A DNA stretch of 64,000 nt from JACKAL01 sp964400355 (GTDB lineage: Bacteria; Bdellovibrionota; Bdellovibrionia; Bdellovibrionales; JAGQZY01), in NCBI GenBank assembly GCA_964400355.1, contig CAYNTO010000010.1, positions 1 through 64,000 of the forward strand, in the 5' to 3' direction. The position numbers and the translations under genes are program-made. Every line of letters begins with the position of its first letter. The first letter of the stretch is position 1. The notes beneath the pieces are model-generated. The model saw nothing but the letters and a program-made list of their open reading frames with translations, was not told the origin of the DNA and searched no databases. Positions 39,865-47,555 of this stretch are shown here, one piece after another.

Positions 39865-40466
39865 TAGCGGTCCCCTCGTGTCGGAACGTCTTCCATTTTT
39901 TGAATTAAGTTTTTGGTTTCTATATTTTCAGGCTCAAATTCCAACGCTTTTCTGTAAGCCGCTAGTGCATCCTGGTGTTTGTTCTGCAAGTAATAGGAAT
40001 TACCGAGAAGATTCCAACCAACTGCGAAGTAGGGATACTCATTTAAAAGATCCTGAGCCATTCCTTCTGCATTTACATAATTGCGTTTGATCAGCTCAGA
40101 CTGAATGCTGGCCACCTTGCGAGTGACTTTTTGCAACTCGCCTTTAACTTTAGGGTCGTTGAGCTGAACTTCCAGTGTTTCAATCTTTTTAAGATTGGCA
40201 AACACCTCAGCCTCGGCCGCGAACGAACGTTTTTCAATCACCACTGTCTGTGGATGAAAACCGTCCTTCTCGATCACAAATTGATAGGATGGTTGATCCT
40301 TGTACTGAGGAGCTAACACCATAGGTGTCGTGCCCACTTCGGTTTTGTCTTTGTCCGATTTTATAAAGACTTTGGCGCCTTTTGGCTCCGAATTGATCTT
40401 TAGATCGTAAGACGAACAGGATACTAAGAATAGAAATACAAATAGAACGCAGTTTATTGTTTTCAT
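39864..40466 (-). CDS. Lipoprotein with PEGA and TPR domains, first gene of the Mot/FliG-like operon
   Basis: A 200-residue lipoprotein: signal MKTINCVLFVFLFLVSC with lipobox LVSC. Residues ~20-85 form a PEGA-type beta domain (DLKINSEPKGAKVFIKSD ... FVIEKDGFHPQTVVIEK). A TPR pair follows at ~125-185 (NYVNAEGMAQDLLNEYPYFA, NLLGNSYYLQNKHQDALAAY, KALEFEPENIETKN). PEGA domains are found in envelope and cell-wall-associated proteins. The start ATG 40466 has AAGGAAGG upstream; the frame extends to 40511 but without support. It is the first gene of the operon, which is separated from the 40600 gene by a strong terminator, so its promoter should lie at 40467-40545. Confidence 0.85.
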   Translation of the reverse strand: MKTINCVLFVFLFLVSCSSYDLKINSEPKGAKVFIKSDKDKTEVGTTPMVLAPQYKDQPSYQFVIEKDGFHPQTVVIEKRSFAAEAEVFANLKKIETLEVQLNDPKVKGELQKVTRKVASIQSELIKRNYVNAEGMAQDLLNEYPYFAVGWNLLGNSYYLQNKHQDALAAYRKALEFEPENIETKNLIQKMEDVPTRGDR

Positions 40467-40548
40467 AAATCCTTCCTTGGACATACTGTGTATCGGAATA
40501 GAACACCGCAATCTTAAGCAGCACTCCGACCGCTCAATAAAAAAAAGA

Positions 40549-40569
40549 CAAAGGTCTTAAAAACCTTTG
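40549..40569 (-). terminator. Intrinsic terminator of the 40600 gene
   Basis: CAAAGGT (40549-40555) pairs with ACCTTTG (40563-40569). On the minus strand the stem is followed by TC and eight T residues, a strong terminator that isolates the Mot/FliG-like operon from the gene upstream. Confidence 0.8.
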
Positions 40570-40599
40570 CCTGGAATAGCTAATAAAACTTTAAATATA

Positions 40600-41265
40600 T
40601 TAAGCGGCTTTTAAATGCGGAAGGATCCAGTTTAGCAACGGATCAAGCGCCAATGAGTCCATAATATAGAACATCTCACTGGCCTCGACGTTCATCTCGG
40701 ACACACCAAGAGCAATGACTTGGTGGAGCAAGTGATCTTTAGAGATTTCTTCTAGCAAAGAAGAAGTGCTTCGGCCTCCCAGGCTCTCCACATATCCATC
40801 GGCTCCCAAAACATACATCTTTGAAAGCTCCAGTTTTTGGCCCACTAAAATGTCCTGACTCTGCTCTGCCAGTGCCTTGAACTCCATCTCAGCTTTGAAT
40901 GCCTCTATGAGCCCCACCACTGACTGATGACCCAAGCAAACATCCATTGCCGACACTCCACCTGAGCGACCGATGATGAACTTGGGTTTAACTAGAGATT
41001 TTTGCATGCGCTTGTACAAGCCCACCTGCACAAGTTGAACAACGAGATCTTTCCACAATGTATTAGCATGGAATTCATTGTCATCCGATTGAACAAATGT
41101 GATCAAATCGCAGGTGTTCCAAGAGGCGCCGCCTTTGGGTTCTGAATCTAACTCTTTTTGTGCCTGTTTAAGAACTGAAGAAACTTCTGGAATGCGCAAA
41201 AAGTGCTCGCGAATTCCTGGTTTGTCGAGAAGTGAACGCCCACCGAACAACAATACAGAACTCAT
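40600..41265 (-). CDS. Protein of unknown function, faintly acyltransferase (FabD)-like
   Basis: A 221-residue soluble protein. VLLFGGRSLLDKPGI at the N-terminus, LWKDLVVQLVQVGLYKRM and FIIGRSGGVSAMDVCLGHQS are in the same order as the start, the middle helix and the G-x-S-x-G nucleophile elbow of malonyl-CoA:ACP transacylases. The second conserved histidine motif and the rest of that fold are not evident, and the protein is ~80 residues short of FabD. It may be a divergent or inactive relative. It stands alone, with a strong terminator after it and a giant palindrome upstream. Confidence 0.6.
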   Translation of the reverse strand: MSSVLLFGGRSLLDKPGIREHFLRIPEVSSVLKQAQKELDSEPKGGASWNTCDLITFVQSDDNEFHANTLWKDLVVQLVQVGLYKRMQKSLVKPKFIIGRSGGVSAMDVCLGHQSVVGLIEAFKAEMEFKALAEQSQDILVGQKLELSKMYVLGADGYVESLGGRSTSSLLEEISKDHLLHQVIALGVSEMNVEASEMFYIMDSLALDPLLNWILPHLKAA

Positions 41266-41413
41266 AAATTACCCCCGTAATTATAATCCCTAATAACCCT
41301 TGAAGCCTCTCAACGTCCCGAATATTTGGGCTTCGTGGTGTTTAATAACCAAATTGGTACCACTTGGGTATCCAGAGATTTTACAATGACACAGGTATTT
41401 TTTACGCGAAAAA

Positions 41414-41491
41414 GCGCGCCCCCCTTTTTTGTAGCGATGCTGCGTTAGCCTCGAGGCTAACGCAGCATCGCTACAAAAAAGGGGGGCGCGC
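41414..41491. repeat. 78-bp perfect palindrome without a loop
   Basis: Bases 41414-41452 are the exact reverse complement of 41453-41491, the centre being CTCGAG. One mismatch further out the symmetry continues for about 7 bp more on each side, including A-run/T-run flanks. It lies between the gspC stop (41499) and the start of the 40600 gene. As RNA it would form a ~39-bp hairpin and could terminate transcription on either strand, but it is far longer than needed for that. Confidence 0.93.
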
Positions 41492-41498
41492 CTTTTCG

Positions 41499-42419
41499 CT
41501 ACTGGATGCGGTAGCTGTGATCGACGTTTTTTCCGTTGCGATCGAAACTGAGCTTGATGTCGGGGGACTCCCGGAGAGTTTGGTAGAGTTCCATGGCTTT
41601 TTGTGGACTATTGATCGGCTCACCATTGACCGCGCTGATACAATCGCCGATGCGCAATCCTAGTTTTTCGTAGACGCTTCCCGATTGCAATTCCACCATC
41701 TTAAAACAGCGCACTTGTCCGTCAGGTCCGGTCTCGGGAACCACTCGGGCCTGTTGAAGCAATGCAGGTAGATTCTCCAGCTGAGCATTGATCTCGGCGC
41801 GCGGGAAGGTGTATTCGGTTTTTTCCTGCTCCTTTGGCAAAGTCATTGTGGCGCCACGATCAAGTGACAATGTCATCCCTGCATCGGCAGGAACATCTAT
41901 GTACTCCAACATCTGATTCTGTAAATTTCGAAACACCACACGTTGGCGCAGTACCTGAGTAACACGTGCCATGCCGCTAATCTCTTCATCTACAGCGAAG
42001 GACTCGATTTTGTTCTGTCCGCGAATGTTAATGGTTGCGATAGATTTTGTCGGATCGGCATGAACCAAGGTTCCCACCAAATCCAGCGCGAGAGACGATG
42101 GCCGTGGATCGTTGTCGTCACCCGTCCCCCCACCTTGCAGTTCACTCTGGGTTGGTGGAATGACGCCATCCGAATTAAATATATTGCGCGCAACAATGCC
42201 AGGGAATTGATAACTGCGATTTTGCGCCATTTTCGGAGCGGAGGCTTTCTTTGGTGGAATGTTATCGGGAATAAAATACTGACGTGAAAAAAGATTCGCC
42301 AAATCAGCAACTAGAAACGCTGCAATCGCCACAAACACAATAATGTAGTACTTTTCAAACGGAGGACGATCCCCGCCTTTCATCTTCTCCATCATTGCGG
42401 CTACAAACGGTAATTTCAT
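41499..42419 (-). CDS. gspC: Type II secretion protein GspC
   Basis: Inner-membrane subunit linking the assembly platform to the secretin. A membrane helix at ~25-43 (YYIIVFVAIAAFLVADLANL) is followed by a periplasmic HR domain (FPGIVARNIFNSDG, LALDLVGTLVHADPTKSIAT) and a C-terminal PDZ domain (~220-300; VYEKLGLRIGDCISAVNGEP). 306 residues is normal. The frame begins with GTG at 42434, but ATG 42419 has GGAAG 8 nt before it and is preferred. Unusually it is transcribed away from gspD, with a 415-bp shared promoter region. Confidence 0.92.
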   Translation of the reverse strand: MKLPFVAAMMEKMKGGDRPPFEKYYIIVFVAIAAFLVADLANLFSRQYFIPDNIPPKKASAPKMAQNRSYQFPGIVARNIFNSDGVIPPTQSELQGGGTGDDNDPRPSSLALDLVGTLVHADPTKSIATINIRGQNKIESFAVDEEISGMARVTQVLRQRVVFRNLQNQMLEYIDVPADAGMTLSLDRGATMTLPKEQEKTEYTFPRAEINAQLENLPALLQQARVVPETGPDGQVRCFKMVELQSGSVYEKLGLRIGDCISAVNGEPINSPQKAMELYQTLRESPDIKLSFDRNGKNVDHSYRIQ

Positions 42420-42834
42420 GCGTTCAACTTCCACTAAAGGTTTTATTTAACGATAAACAATCTAAGGACATATTGTTAGAGCTCAAACTTATCCCTCGAC
42501 CAAAATCTTGCTTTAGAATGTATCAAGGCTCGCAAAATCCAAAGCGAACAATTCCGAGCGGCAGCTTTTTACTGCGAGACAACGGCCCTTGCGCAATTTG
42601 CGTCTGAGGATCGCGCTCGCCTCACCAGCCAAACGTATCGAATCGCCACAACCAGACGGGACCGAACTACCCTTCAGTCAGGAAACTCTGGACCTTGGAA
42701 GAGCTAAAGGACGTTCAGTCAGTTCATGCTTAAGCTATCTAAATTTTTAAGCTTTAATAGAATCATAGCCGTGCCATTTATTTAGCGCGACCATTGGCGC
42801 TTAACAATCGCTTATGTCTTGAGGAAAGGTCCAC
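42420..42834. promoter_or_regulatory. Divergent gspC/gspD regulatory region with direct repeats
   Basis: No gene is seen. TTCAGTCAG occurs at 42673-42681 and 42714-42722, 41 bp apart, close to four helical turns, so a dimeric or looping regulator could bind both. An A+T-rich stretch follows at ~42730-42790 and the gspD ribosome-binding site is GAGGAAAGG just before the ATG. No well-matched promoter pair was found. Confidence 0.35.
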
Positions 42835-45342
42835 ATGAAAAAGTATTTTCTTTTAATGCTCTTAACCATTTCGGTTCCTATGTTTATGCAGACTTCGTTT
42901 GCACAAGAAGAAATGGAAGAGGCCGAGCTTCTTGAGGAAGCAGAAGAAATTCCACCACCACAACCCCCAGATGTGACCGAAGACATGCCTGCCGATGTTT
43001 CCGTTGACGACGAAGGCAGTGCCCCTCAGCGTTTTCGTCCGGCTCCGCGCTTTGGCGGTGGTTCCAGCGCTCCCACCCGCTTTGGTGGCAACAGCAGTCG
43101 ACCGAGTTTTAATTCGGGCTCTTCCAGTTCATCTGGCTCCAGCTCAAGTTCGGGAGCCAGCGCTAGCAAAGCCACCACGCCTCTCTCGACAAATGGTCGC
43201 ACGCAATTTGTGGACGCCAATCCGGAAGATATCACCAAGAAAAACTTTCCCGACGTGGTCGAGAGTTTTGATTACAAAGATGCTCCTATCACCGATGTTG
43301 TAAACGCCATGGGCAAACTCACCGGTAAGCGCTTTATTTATTCGGAAAACCTCAACGGAAAAATCACGATCACCTCTGGCTTTAAAATCACTGTGGCTGA
43401 AGCGTGGGAAGCGTTCCTTACCGCCCTTGCATCCAACGGCTACACCATTGTTCCCTCTGGAAAGTTCTTAAAAATTCAAAAGATCGACGACGCCAAATCG
43501 GGCACAGAGATCTATGCTGGCGGTTACTATCCCAATGCCGATCAACTGATCACGCGAATCATTCGCTTAAAATATATTGAGGCAGATGATGCTTCCAAAA
43601 CTTTCGATAAAATCGTTAAATCCAAAAATGGCCAGGTGATCCCTTACGAAAAAACAAACTCCCTCATTGTGACCGATCTAGGATCCAGTGTGGATCGCAT
43701 CTCCCGGGTTCTCGAAGAACTTGATAAACCGGGCTTCGAAGAACAGCTCAAATTGATTCCGATCAAGCATGCCAAAGCAAAAGACGTGGCCGACCTGATA
43801 GACAAGATCATCAACAAAGACTCCGATAAAAAGAAAAACACCTTCCGCCCGGCCTCCCGTTTTGGCCAAGCAGAAAAAACTGAAGCACTCTCGCTCGTAA
43901 CTCCCGATGAACGCACCAATTCGATCATCGTGGTCGGAAATAGCCAGGGCATTCAGCGCATCGTGAAACTAGTGGGTCAATTGGATTATCCGCTCGATCC
44001 CGCCGATGCTGGCGGTGTTTACGTGTACTATGTGAAACACGGCGACGCTAAAAAGATTGCCGACACATTGAACGGTATTGCTCAAGAGCAAGACAAGCAA
44101 AACTCGGGCGGTGCTCAACAATCGACAACTCCGGGCCCAGATGGTGCGGCCGTGGCCTTCAAGCCGCCAACGGCGAAAGCGCGTCTGTTTGGTAGCGACG
44201 TGATCATCAAGGCCGATGAAAACACCAACTCCCTGATCATTACGGCGAGCAAACAGGACTACAATACGCTCCTCTCGTTACTCGGCAAAATTGATATTCC
44301 GAAAGACCAAGTCTTCGTGGAAGCATACATTGTGGAAATGGATGCGCAAAAATCAGATGCATGGAGCTTTAACGTTTTAAAGTTTGACGACAGCGGTGAT
44401 GCGGCCAATACCGCCAATGCCAACGCCAACAGTGTGGCGCGCGGTGGTTACATCTTAGGTGATGCGAGTAAACTTACCAACCTCACCTCCGAGGGCGGTA
44501 TTTTTGGTTTTGGTAGCGGAGACAAAGTTTCCGTGAAACTGGGAACAGAGACCATCACCATTCCAAGCCTAATTGGGTTCTTGGAATTCATTAAACAGAA
44601 CATTGCTGGCAACATTTTATCGTCACCGCAAGTGACTGCCATGGATAACGAGGAAGCGGAGATCGAAGTGGGTGATGAGATCCCGGTCGGTCTCTCACAA
44701 AACATTGCCACTAACGGTCAAACCGCCGCTGTTCCTCAATTCCGCGATGCTACGATCAAGCTGAAGATCAAGCCATCGATCAGTCCTGATTCCGACGTGG
44801 TCACGCTTAAGATCGAACAAAAAGCCGATGACATCAGCAGTAAGCCGATCAAAGCGGCCCAACTTCAGGGTGTCTCACAAGGTTTAAAGAAACGTTCGAT
44901 CAAAACCAACCTGACTATGAAGAGCGGCGACACCGCCGTCCTCGGTGGCCTTATTCTCGAAAACGACTCTTTAACCGAGAAAAAGATTCCGTTTCTGGGC
45001 GATATTCCGATTCTTGGTTGGCTATTTAAGAGCCGCTCATCATCGCGCCAAAAGACAAATCTCATGGTGTTCCTCACTCCGAGAATTCTGCGCCACTCTC
45101 AAGATCACAAAAACCTTCTCAGCAAAAAGCTGGCAAGTCGTATCGACTGGATCAAACGCAACATGGGCGGCCGTGACCCGTTTGGTACAGCCCTAGCCGA
45201 TGTGTCCAAATTCGCCGATTCTAAGGACGAATTCAGCCTAGAAGATCAGCAAGTGGCACCTATGGAAGATTCGGTGGAATCCAACAGCGAAACACTGGAA
45301 ATCGAACCCGAAATGAGTGAAGATATAACTCCAGCGGAGTAA
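42835..45342 (+). CDS. gspD: Type II secretion secretin GspD
   Basis: Outer-membrane channel of the T2SS, 835 residues. After a signal peptide (MKKYFLLMLLTISVPMFM...FAQ) comes an unusual ~110-residue low-complexity linker: acidic, then proline-rich, then a serine/glycine tract (SSSSSGSSSSSGASAS). N0 starts at ~140 (DYKDAPITDVVNAMGKLTGK); N1-N3 domains follow (ITRIIRLKYIEADDASKTFD, LIPIKHAKAKDVADLIDKII, VYVYYVKHGDAKKIADTLNG). The secretin core has VEAYIVEMDAQKSDAWSF, NILSSPQVTAMDNEEAEIEV, and SGDTAVLGGLILEND with LGDIPILGWLFKSRSSSRQK. A ~130-residue acidic C-terminal tail follows. It begins the rightward gsp block. Confidence 0.96.
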   Translation: MKKYFLLMLLTISVPMFMQTSFAQEEMEEAELLEEAEEIPPPQPPDVTEDMPADVSVDDEGSAPQRFRPAPRFGGGSSAPTRFGGNSSRPSFNSGSSSSSGSSSSSGASASKATTPLSTNGRTQFVDANPEDITKKNFPDVVESFDYKDAPITDVVNAMGKLTGKRFIYSENLNGKITITSGFKITVAEAWEAFLTALASNGYTIVPSGKFLKIQKIDDAKSGTEIYAGGYYPNADQLITRIIRLKYIEADDASKTFDKIVKSKNGQVIPYEKTNSLIVTDLGSSVDRISRVLEELDKPGFEEQLKLIPIKHAKAKDVADLIDKIINKDSDKKKNTFRPASRFGQAEKTEALSLVTPDERTNSIIVVGNSQGIQRIVKLVGQLDYPLDPADAGGVYVYYVKHGDAKKIADTLNGIAQEQDKQNSGGAQQSTTPGPDGAAVAFKPPTAKARLFGSDVIIKADENTNSLIITASKQDYNTLLSLLGKIDIPKDQVFVEAYIVEMDAQKSDAWSFNVLKFDDSGDAANTANANANSVARGGYILGDASKLTNLTSEGGIFGFGSGDKVSVKLGTETITIPSLIGFLEFIKQNIAGNILSSPQVTAMDNEEAEIEVGDEIPVGLSQNIATNGQTAAVPQFRDATIKLKIKPSISPDSDVVTLKIEQKADDISSKPIKAAQLQGVSQGLKKRSIKTNLTMKSGDTAVLGGLILENDSLTEKKIPFLGDIPILGWLFKSRSSSRQKTNLMVFLTPRILRHSQDHKNLLSKKLASRIDWIKRNMGGRDPFGTALADVSKFADSKDEFSLEDQQVAPMEDSVESNSETLEIEPEMSEDITPAE

Positions 45343-45348
45343 CAAGAC

Positions 45349-47040
45349 ATGGCAGCTACGGAAATCAATTACGAAACCATTTTGCTCAAAGTCACGTCTT
45401 TGAGCGAAACCCAGCTGAGAGCCCTTCTCGATACTCCGGTCGAAGGCGCTGCCAATTTGGAAAGTTACCTCGGGCAAAGCAGCGACACTGCGGCTGAGGA
45501 TGTTCTCGCCAACTTCTGCAAGAAGTTGGGTTTTCATTACATCAAAGACATTGCGGTGAACGATATCCCCATGGATATGATCCGCAATATTCCGATCAAC
45601 TATGCAAAGACCAAGGAGATCCTCCCAGCTCGCGAGGATCAACACCAGGTGTATATTTACACCACCAACCCTCTCAACTTTGTGGCTTTTGATGATTTGC
45701 GCACGATTTTTAAAAAAGACGTGATTCCGTTGGTCGTTACCAAGACGAAACTGATCGATGCCGTCAATCGCCTTTACGAAAAAGGCACAGCCACCCTCGA
45801 GGGCTTGGAGGAGATCGAAGGCCACGATACAGACCTCGATGAGTCCATCGTCGATCTTTTGGAGTCGGATGACGAAGCCCCGGTGATCAAGCTTGTGAAC
45901 ACACTCCTCTCGCGCGCGGTTAAAGAAAAAGCATCGGATATTCACATTGAACCGTACGAAAAAGAAATGGTCGTTCGTTTCCGTGTGGATGGTATTTTGT
46001 ACGACATTTACAAGCCACCCAAGAAACTGCAAAATGCCATCACCTCGCGTATTAAAGTTATGGGCAATTTGAATATCGCCGAAAAGCGCTTACCGCAAGA
46101 TGGTCGCATTCCACTGCGTATCGGCGGCAAAGACATCGATGTGCGTTTGAACAGTGTGCCGACTGCCTTTGGTGAACGCCTGGTAATGCGTCTCCAGGAT
46201 CGATCCAATGTGATCTTATCACTGGAGCAGCTGGGTTTTTCAGAGGAGAATTTAACAAAAATTGCCGATTTGATCACGCGCACATACGGAATTTTACTTG
46301 TTACTGGTCCTACCGGTTCGGGTAAATCAACAACGCTTTATGCAGCTCTTACAAAACTGAACTCCGTGGAATCGAATATTATCACTGTGGAAGACCCGGT
46401 GGAACAACGCATTCCCGGCATTGGTCAAATTCAGGTGAATTCAAAAATTGGACTCACTTTTGGTAGTGGACTGCGCGCCATTCTTCGTCAGGATCCCGAC
46501 ATCATTATGATCGGGGAGATTCGCGACTTAGAAACTGCCGAAATCGCCATCAACTCATCGCTCACAGGTCACTTAGTGCTCTCTACCATCCACACCAACG
46601 ATGCCGCCGGTGCATTTCCACGCTTAACGGATATCGGTTGCGAACCGTTTCTAATTGCAACATCTCTGCTCGGTGTGATCTCGCAGCGTCTCGTGCGTGT
46701 GCTGTGTCCGCATTGCAAACAGCCGCACACTCCTACCGATCAAGAGATCGCCAACATGGATGTTCCACCACAAGTGGCATTGAGCGCGCGCATTCACAAA
46801 GCTGTAGGCTGTGAAAAGTGCAATTACAAAGGCTACCTCGGGCGTACATTGATTCAAGAATTATTGGTTGTGACGGAGGAGATTCGCTCTCTTGTGATGC
46901 AACGAAAAGATTCAGGGGCCATCAAGAAACTGGCAATTGAACAGGGTATGAAAACCTTCCGCGATCACGGCATTGAAAAGGTATTAAACGGCATCACCAC
47001 TGTGGAAGAAGTTCTCTCCAACACGCAGACCGATCTTTAG
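45349..47040 (+). CDS. gspE: Type II secretion ATPase GspE
   Basis: Cytosolic hexameric ATPase driving pseudopilus assembly, 563 residues. N1 domain ~1-150, then KASDIHIEPYEKEMVVRFRV, the Walker A loop GPTGSGKSTTLYAAL (~318), the Asp box ITVEDPVEQRIPG, Walker B DPDIIMIGEIRDLETA, the His box HLVLSTIHTNDAAGAFPRL, and the zinc-binding tetracysteine CPHC...CEKC. All catalytic parts are intact. It is 6 bp after gspD and ends in a terminator that overlaps its stop, so gspF and the rest are probably transcribed separately. Confidence 0.97.
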   Translation: MAATEINYETILLKVTSLSETQLRALLDTPVEGAANLESYLGQSSDTAAEDVLANFCKKLGFHYIKDIAVNDIPMDMIRNIPINYAKTKEILPAREDQHQVYIYTTNPLNFVAFDDLRTIFKKDVIPLVVTKTKLIDAVNRLYEKGTATLEGLEEIEGHDTDLDESIVDLLESDDEAPVIKLVNTLLSRAVKEKASDIHIEPYEKEMVVRFRVDGILYDIYKPPKKLQNAITSRIKVMGNLNIAEKRLPQDGRIPLRIGGKDIDVRLNSVPTAFGERLVMRLQDRSNVILSLEQLGFSEENLTKIADLITRTYGILLVTGPTGSGKSTTLYAALTKLNSVESNIITVEDPVEQRIPGIGQIQVNSKIGLTFGSGLRAILRQDPDIIMIGEIRDLETAEIAINSSLTGHLVLSTIHTNDAAGAFPRLTDIGCEPFLIATSLLGVISQRLVRVLCPHCKQPHTPTDQEIANMDVPPQVALSARIHKAVGCEKCNYKGYLGRTLIQELLVVTEEIRSLVMQRKDSGAIKKLAIEQGMKTFRDHGIEKVLNGITTVEEVLSNTQTDL

Positions 47041-47054
47041 GTCGGTCTTTTTTT
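47027..47054 (+). terminator. Intrinsic terminator after gspE
   Basis: AGACCGA (47027-47033) pairs with TCGGTCT (47042-47048), followed by a run of seven T residues. The hairpin overlaps the gspE stop codon and splits the gsp genes into two transcription units. Confidence 0.85.
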
Positions 47055-47113
47055 CTCTATATTAGCTTTATAGAATCAACCGCTACGGGAGAGTCGCCCA
47101 TCCATGCGCTCGC

Positions 47114-47413
47114 CTATTGAGCCGTAGTTTCTGAGCCCAGGTTTTCCACCTTTAACTCTTTGCTGCCGCCTTTGGGCATGTTGAGAATGTCGCCACTCTT
47201 AAGGCCGAGTTTTGCCAAGGTGCTATTCTTCTCCACCTTGTTGATCTTATAGGCCACGATGCGGCCCTTTTCGTCCTTGATCGCTTTTTTGTCGACGTCG
47301 TGGAGTAGGTTTTCTGTGGAAGTCGTGATCGAGGTGTCGCCGGAGACAGAAATCTCTTTAGCATGAGCCCCATCTACCAGTGTTAAAGAAGCAACTAATA
47401 AAATCCATTTCAT
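47114..47413 (-). CDS. Small periplasmic PDZ-like protein between gspE and gspF
   Basis: A 99-residue protein with signal peptide MKWILLVASLTLVDGAHA. After a short linker, RIVAYKINKVEKNSTLAKLG and LKSGDILNMPKGGSKELKVE look like the central half of the GspC-type PDZ domain (carboxylate loop, GxxxGD turn), but the C-terminal half is missing. It is encoded on the opposite strand to its neighbours, with GAAGG upstream of the ATG. It could modulate the T2SS or be the remnant of a GspC duplicate; the first is only an inference from the domain. Confidence 0.65.
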   Translation of the reverse strand: MKWILLVASLTLVDGAHAKEISVSGDTSITTSTENLLHDVDKKAIKDEKGRIVAYKINKVEKNSTLAKLGLKSGDILNMPKGGSKELKVENLGSETTAQ

Positions 47414-47555
47414 AGTGAGCCTTCCTTCTTAAAGTGTCTAAAATTGTCTCCCACCCGTGTTGAAAAGTCCAGTTGGGTCAGATGGTCCTGCCGTTGGTGG
47501 CACGCCGCGCGTTTTCAAGTAGCCGCGCACGAAAACTCGCTATACACTGAGATCT

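Noticed and set aside
45238..46032. 264-codon minus-strand ORF opposite gspD and gspE
   Set aside because: Shadow of strongly supported coding sequence on the other strand.
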